From an uncultured Blautia sp. (GTDB lineage: Bacteria; Bacillota; Clostridia; Lachnospirales; Lachnospiraceae), in contig CAMBYR010000101.1 of the NCBI GenBank assembly GCA_945872375.1, positions 1 through 7,285 on the forward strand: 7,285 nucleotides of DNA, in the 5' to 3' direction. The translations under genes were made by a program, and so were the position numbers. Of the stretch, positions 5,870 to 7,285 are shown piece after piece. Each line of letters opens with the position of its first letter. Within the stretch, counting starts at the first letter, position 1. The notes under the pieces are model-generated. The model worked only from the letters and a program-made list of their open reading frames with translations, was not told where the DNA came from and searched no databases.

Positions 5870-5885
5870 AGTGCGTTATAGCACT
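5870..5885 (+). promoter_or_regulatory. Inverted repeat in the potA leader
   Basis: AGTGC (5870-5874) and GCACT (5881-5885) flank the 6-nt GTTATA. The repeat starts within a few bases of the predicted transcription start (near 5867). It may be an operator or a 5' hairpin on the mRNA. It is short, so confidence is low. Confidence 0.3.
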
Positions 5886-5940
5886 TATGAAGTTACTGTG
5901 AAAAACAGCATCTAAAAAACGATAAGGGGAGGATTGAACG

Positions 5941-7014
5941 ATGAGTAATAAGTTGATTGATTTTGTCAACATTACCAAGTCCTATGGAACACAGACAGTT
6001 CTCGACGATCTGAATCTCTATATTCGAGAGAATGAGTTCCTGACTTTGCTGGGCCCCAGCGGCTGCGGCAAAACCACCACACTGCGTATCCTGGGAGGCT
6101 TTGAGTCACCGGATTCCGGAAAAGTTATTTTTGATGGAAAAGACATCACCAATCTTCCGCCGAATAAGCGACAGTTAAATACCGTTTTTCAGAAATATGC
6201 GCTGTTTACCCATATGACTATTGCGGAAAATATTGCATTTGGACTGAAAATAAAAAATAAAAGCAAACAGTATATTCACGATAAAATCAAATATGCATTA
6301 AAGCTGGTGAATCTGGACGGCTTTGAGAACCGTATGCCGGACTCCTTAAGCGGCGGGCAGCAGCAGCGAATTGCCATTGCCCGTGCCATTGTGAACGAAC
6401 CAAAGGTGCTCCTTCTGGATGAGCCGCTGGGAGCACTGGATCTGAAGCTTCGCCAGGATATGCAGTATGAGCTGATCCGTCTGAAAAATGAGCTGGGTAT
6501 TACCTTTATCTATGTAACCCATGACCAGGAGGAAGCCCTGACCATGTCAGACACCATCGTGGTCATGAACCAGGGATATATTCAGCAGATCGGCACACCG
6601 GAAAAGATTTACAACGAACCGGAAAATGCATTTGTAGCGGACTTTATCGGCGAGAGCAATATTCTTTCCGGACTGATGCTGGAAGACCGCCTTGTAAAAA
6701 TCCTGGGTGTTCCATTCCCCTGTGTGGATGAGGGATTTGGAAAGAATCAGCCTGTGGACGTGGTGATCCGTCCGGAGGACATCGATCTGTTAAAGCCGGG
6801 AGAAGGCAGCATTGACGGCGTGGTTACCCATCTGATCTTCAAGGGTGTTCATTATGAAATGGAAGTCATGGCAAACAATTTTGAATGGCTGGTCCACAGT
6901 ACGGATATGTTCCCTGTGGGAACGGAAGTGAGCATTCATGTGGATCCATTTGACATTCAGATTATGAATAAGCCGGAATCGGAAGATGAGGAGGCGGTAA
7001 ATGTTGAAGAATAA
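5941..7014 (+). CDS. potA: Spermidine/putrescine-type ABC importer, ATP-binding subunit PotA
   Basis: This 357-residue cytoplasmic ATPase drives uptake through the PotB/PotC permeases. The nucleotide-binding domain (about 1-235) has Walker A GPSGCGKTT (38-46), Q-loop Gln84, signature LSGGQ (136-140), Walker B VLLLDEP (156-162) with catalytic Glu161, D-loop GALDLKLR, and switch His194 in YVTHDQEEAL. A C-terminal TOBE-type regulatory domain (about 240-340) carries VVIRPEDI (274-281). GGGGAGG at 5926-5932 lies 8 nt before the ATG. The last residues form an acidic tail (ESEDEEAVNVEE). The GAGGAG codons of this tail also provide the ribosome binding site of potB, which overlaps by 14 bp. Family members also import thiamine, iron or phosphonates, but the overall sequence and the neighbour fit PotA best. 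The binding protein PotD would lie beyond the right edge. Confidence 0.93.
   Translation: MSNKLIDFVNITKSYGTQTVLDDLNLYIRENEFLTLLGPSGCGKTTTLRILGGFESPDSGKVIFDGKDITNLPPNKRQLNTVFQKYALFTHMTIAENIAFGLKIKNKSKQYIHDKIKYALKLVNLDGFENRMPDSLSGGQQQRIAIARAIVNEPKVLLLDEPLGALDLKLRQDMQYELIRLKNELGITFIYVTHDQEEALTMSDTIVVMNQGYIQQIGTPEKIYNEPENAFVADFIGESNILSGLMLEDRLVKILGVPFPCVDEGFGKNQPVDVVIRPEDIDLLKPGEGSIDGVVTHLIFKGVHYEMEVMANNFEWLVHSTDMFPVGTEVSIHVDPFDIQIMNKPESEDEEAVNVEE
6989..6994 (+). promoter_or_regulatory. Ribosome binding site of potB inside the potA coding sequence
   Basis: AGGAGG at 6989-6994 lies 6 nt before the potB ATG at 7001 and is read in potA as part of its acidic tail. This is a standard site for coupled translation and fixes the potB start. 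Confidence 0.85.
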
Positions 7015-7285
7015 GCGTTTGCTGGGTGGCCCGTATCTTTTCTGGGCTGTTTCCTTTGTGGTGATTCCTCTTCTGGTGATTGTATATTATGCATTTACCA
7101 CGGATGAAGGAAGCTTTACACTGGCCAATCTGGCACAGATCACCACTCCGGAAAACCTGAAAGCACTGGGGATTTCCATTTTGCTGTCGTTTGTCAGCAC
7201 GGTGCTCTGCCTTGTGATGGCGTATCCCCTTGCCATGATCCTCAGTGAAAAAAATGTCAGCCAGTCCAGCTTTATCGTGCTGATT
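7001..7285 (+). CDS. potB: Spermidine/putrescine-type ABC importer, permease subunit PotB, N-terminal part (truncated by the window edge)
   Basis: The ATG at 7001 lies 14 bp inside potA in the +1 frame. 95 codons remain open to the window edge. The start, MLKNKRLLGGPYLFWAVSFVVIPLLVIVYYAF, is a basic N-terminus followed by the first membrane helix (about 11-32), with the P/Y pattern usual for PotB/PotC. A short periplasmic-side loop rich in Thr follows (TTDEGSFTLANLAQITTPENLKAL, about 33-56). A second helix (57-80) ends in AYPLAMIL, the start of the binding-protein-dependent transport inner membrane domain. The cytoplasmic coupling loop that contacts PotA is further downstream and not in the window. 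The product forms the membrane channel with PotC. Confidence 0.9.
   Translation, partial: MLKNKRLLGGPYLFWAVSFVVIPLLVIVYYAFTTDEGSFTLANLAQITTPENLKALGISILLSFVSTVLCLVMAYPLAMILSEKNVSQSSFIVLI

Noticed and set aside
1..7285. CRISPR arrays, tRNA or rRNA genes, insertion sequences and riboswitches
   Set aside because: No repeated spacer pattern, transposase gene, terminal repeats or recognisable structured RNA was seen by eye on either strand.

Overview
The window looks like a chromosomal segment from a gut Firmicute, most likely a member of Lachnospiraceae (Blautia or Coprococcus-like). That placement is inferred from moderate GC, strong AGGAGG-type ribosome binding sites, Gram-positive sigma-A type promoters, and the protein sequences (a YesM-type kinase N-terminus, paired half-length chromate transporters, a MATE exporter, a PotAB-type uptake system). 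No marker gene is present, so the genus is not secure.

Layout. (1) Positions 1-687, minus strand: the N-terminal 229 residues of a membrane sensor, probably a YesM-type sensor histidine kinase, running off the left edge. (2) 688-910: a divergent promoter region with a 7-bp inverted repeat. (3) 911-1478, plus strand: a chimeric gene relic. The first ~77 codons of a nucleoside-hydrolase-like protein are joined, out of frame, to the C-terminal end of a GH30-type glucosylceramidase-like glycosidase. This looks like the scar of a deletion that removed the middle of a carbohydrate or nucleoside utilisation cluster. (4) 1452-3982, minus strand: a probable operon transcribed as half-length chromate transporter 1, half-length chromate transporter 2 (ATGA overlap), then a MATE exporter (39-bp gap). 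The MATE gene ends inside the GH30 relic, giving a 27-bp tail-to-tail overlap. (5) 3983-4216: a divergent promoter region with a near-consensus promoter for malQ. (6) 4217-5716, plus strand: malQ, 4-alpha-glucanotransferase (GH77), closed by a strong intrinsic terminator at 5738-5775. (7) 5717-5940: promoter and leader of the next operon. (8) 5941-7285, plus strand: potA (ATPase) overlapping the start of potB (permease), the first two genes of a spermidine/putrescine-type ABC importer, truncated at the right edge.

How the parts work together. The genes form independent units rather than one system. MalQ rearranges maltodextrins and glycogen fragments in the cytoplasm. PotA and PotB import polyamines or a related small cation. 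The CHR pair and MATE protein are membrane transporters sharing one transcript. The sensor kinase probably faced a divergent sugar-utilisation operon of which only the chimeric relic remains. I found no CRISPR array, tRNA, rRNA, insertion sequence or convincing new defence system. The most unusual item is the nucleoside hydrolase/GH30 chimera.
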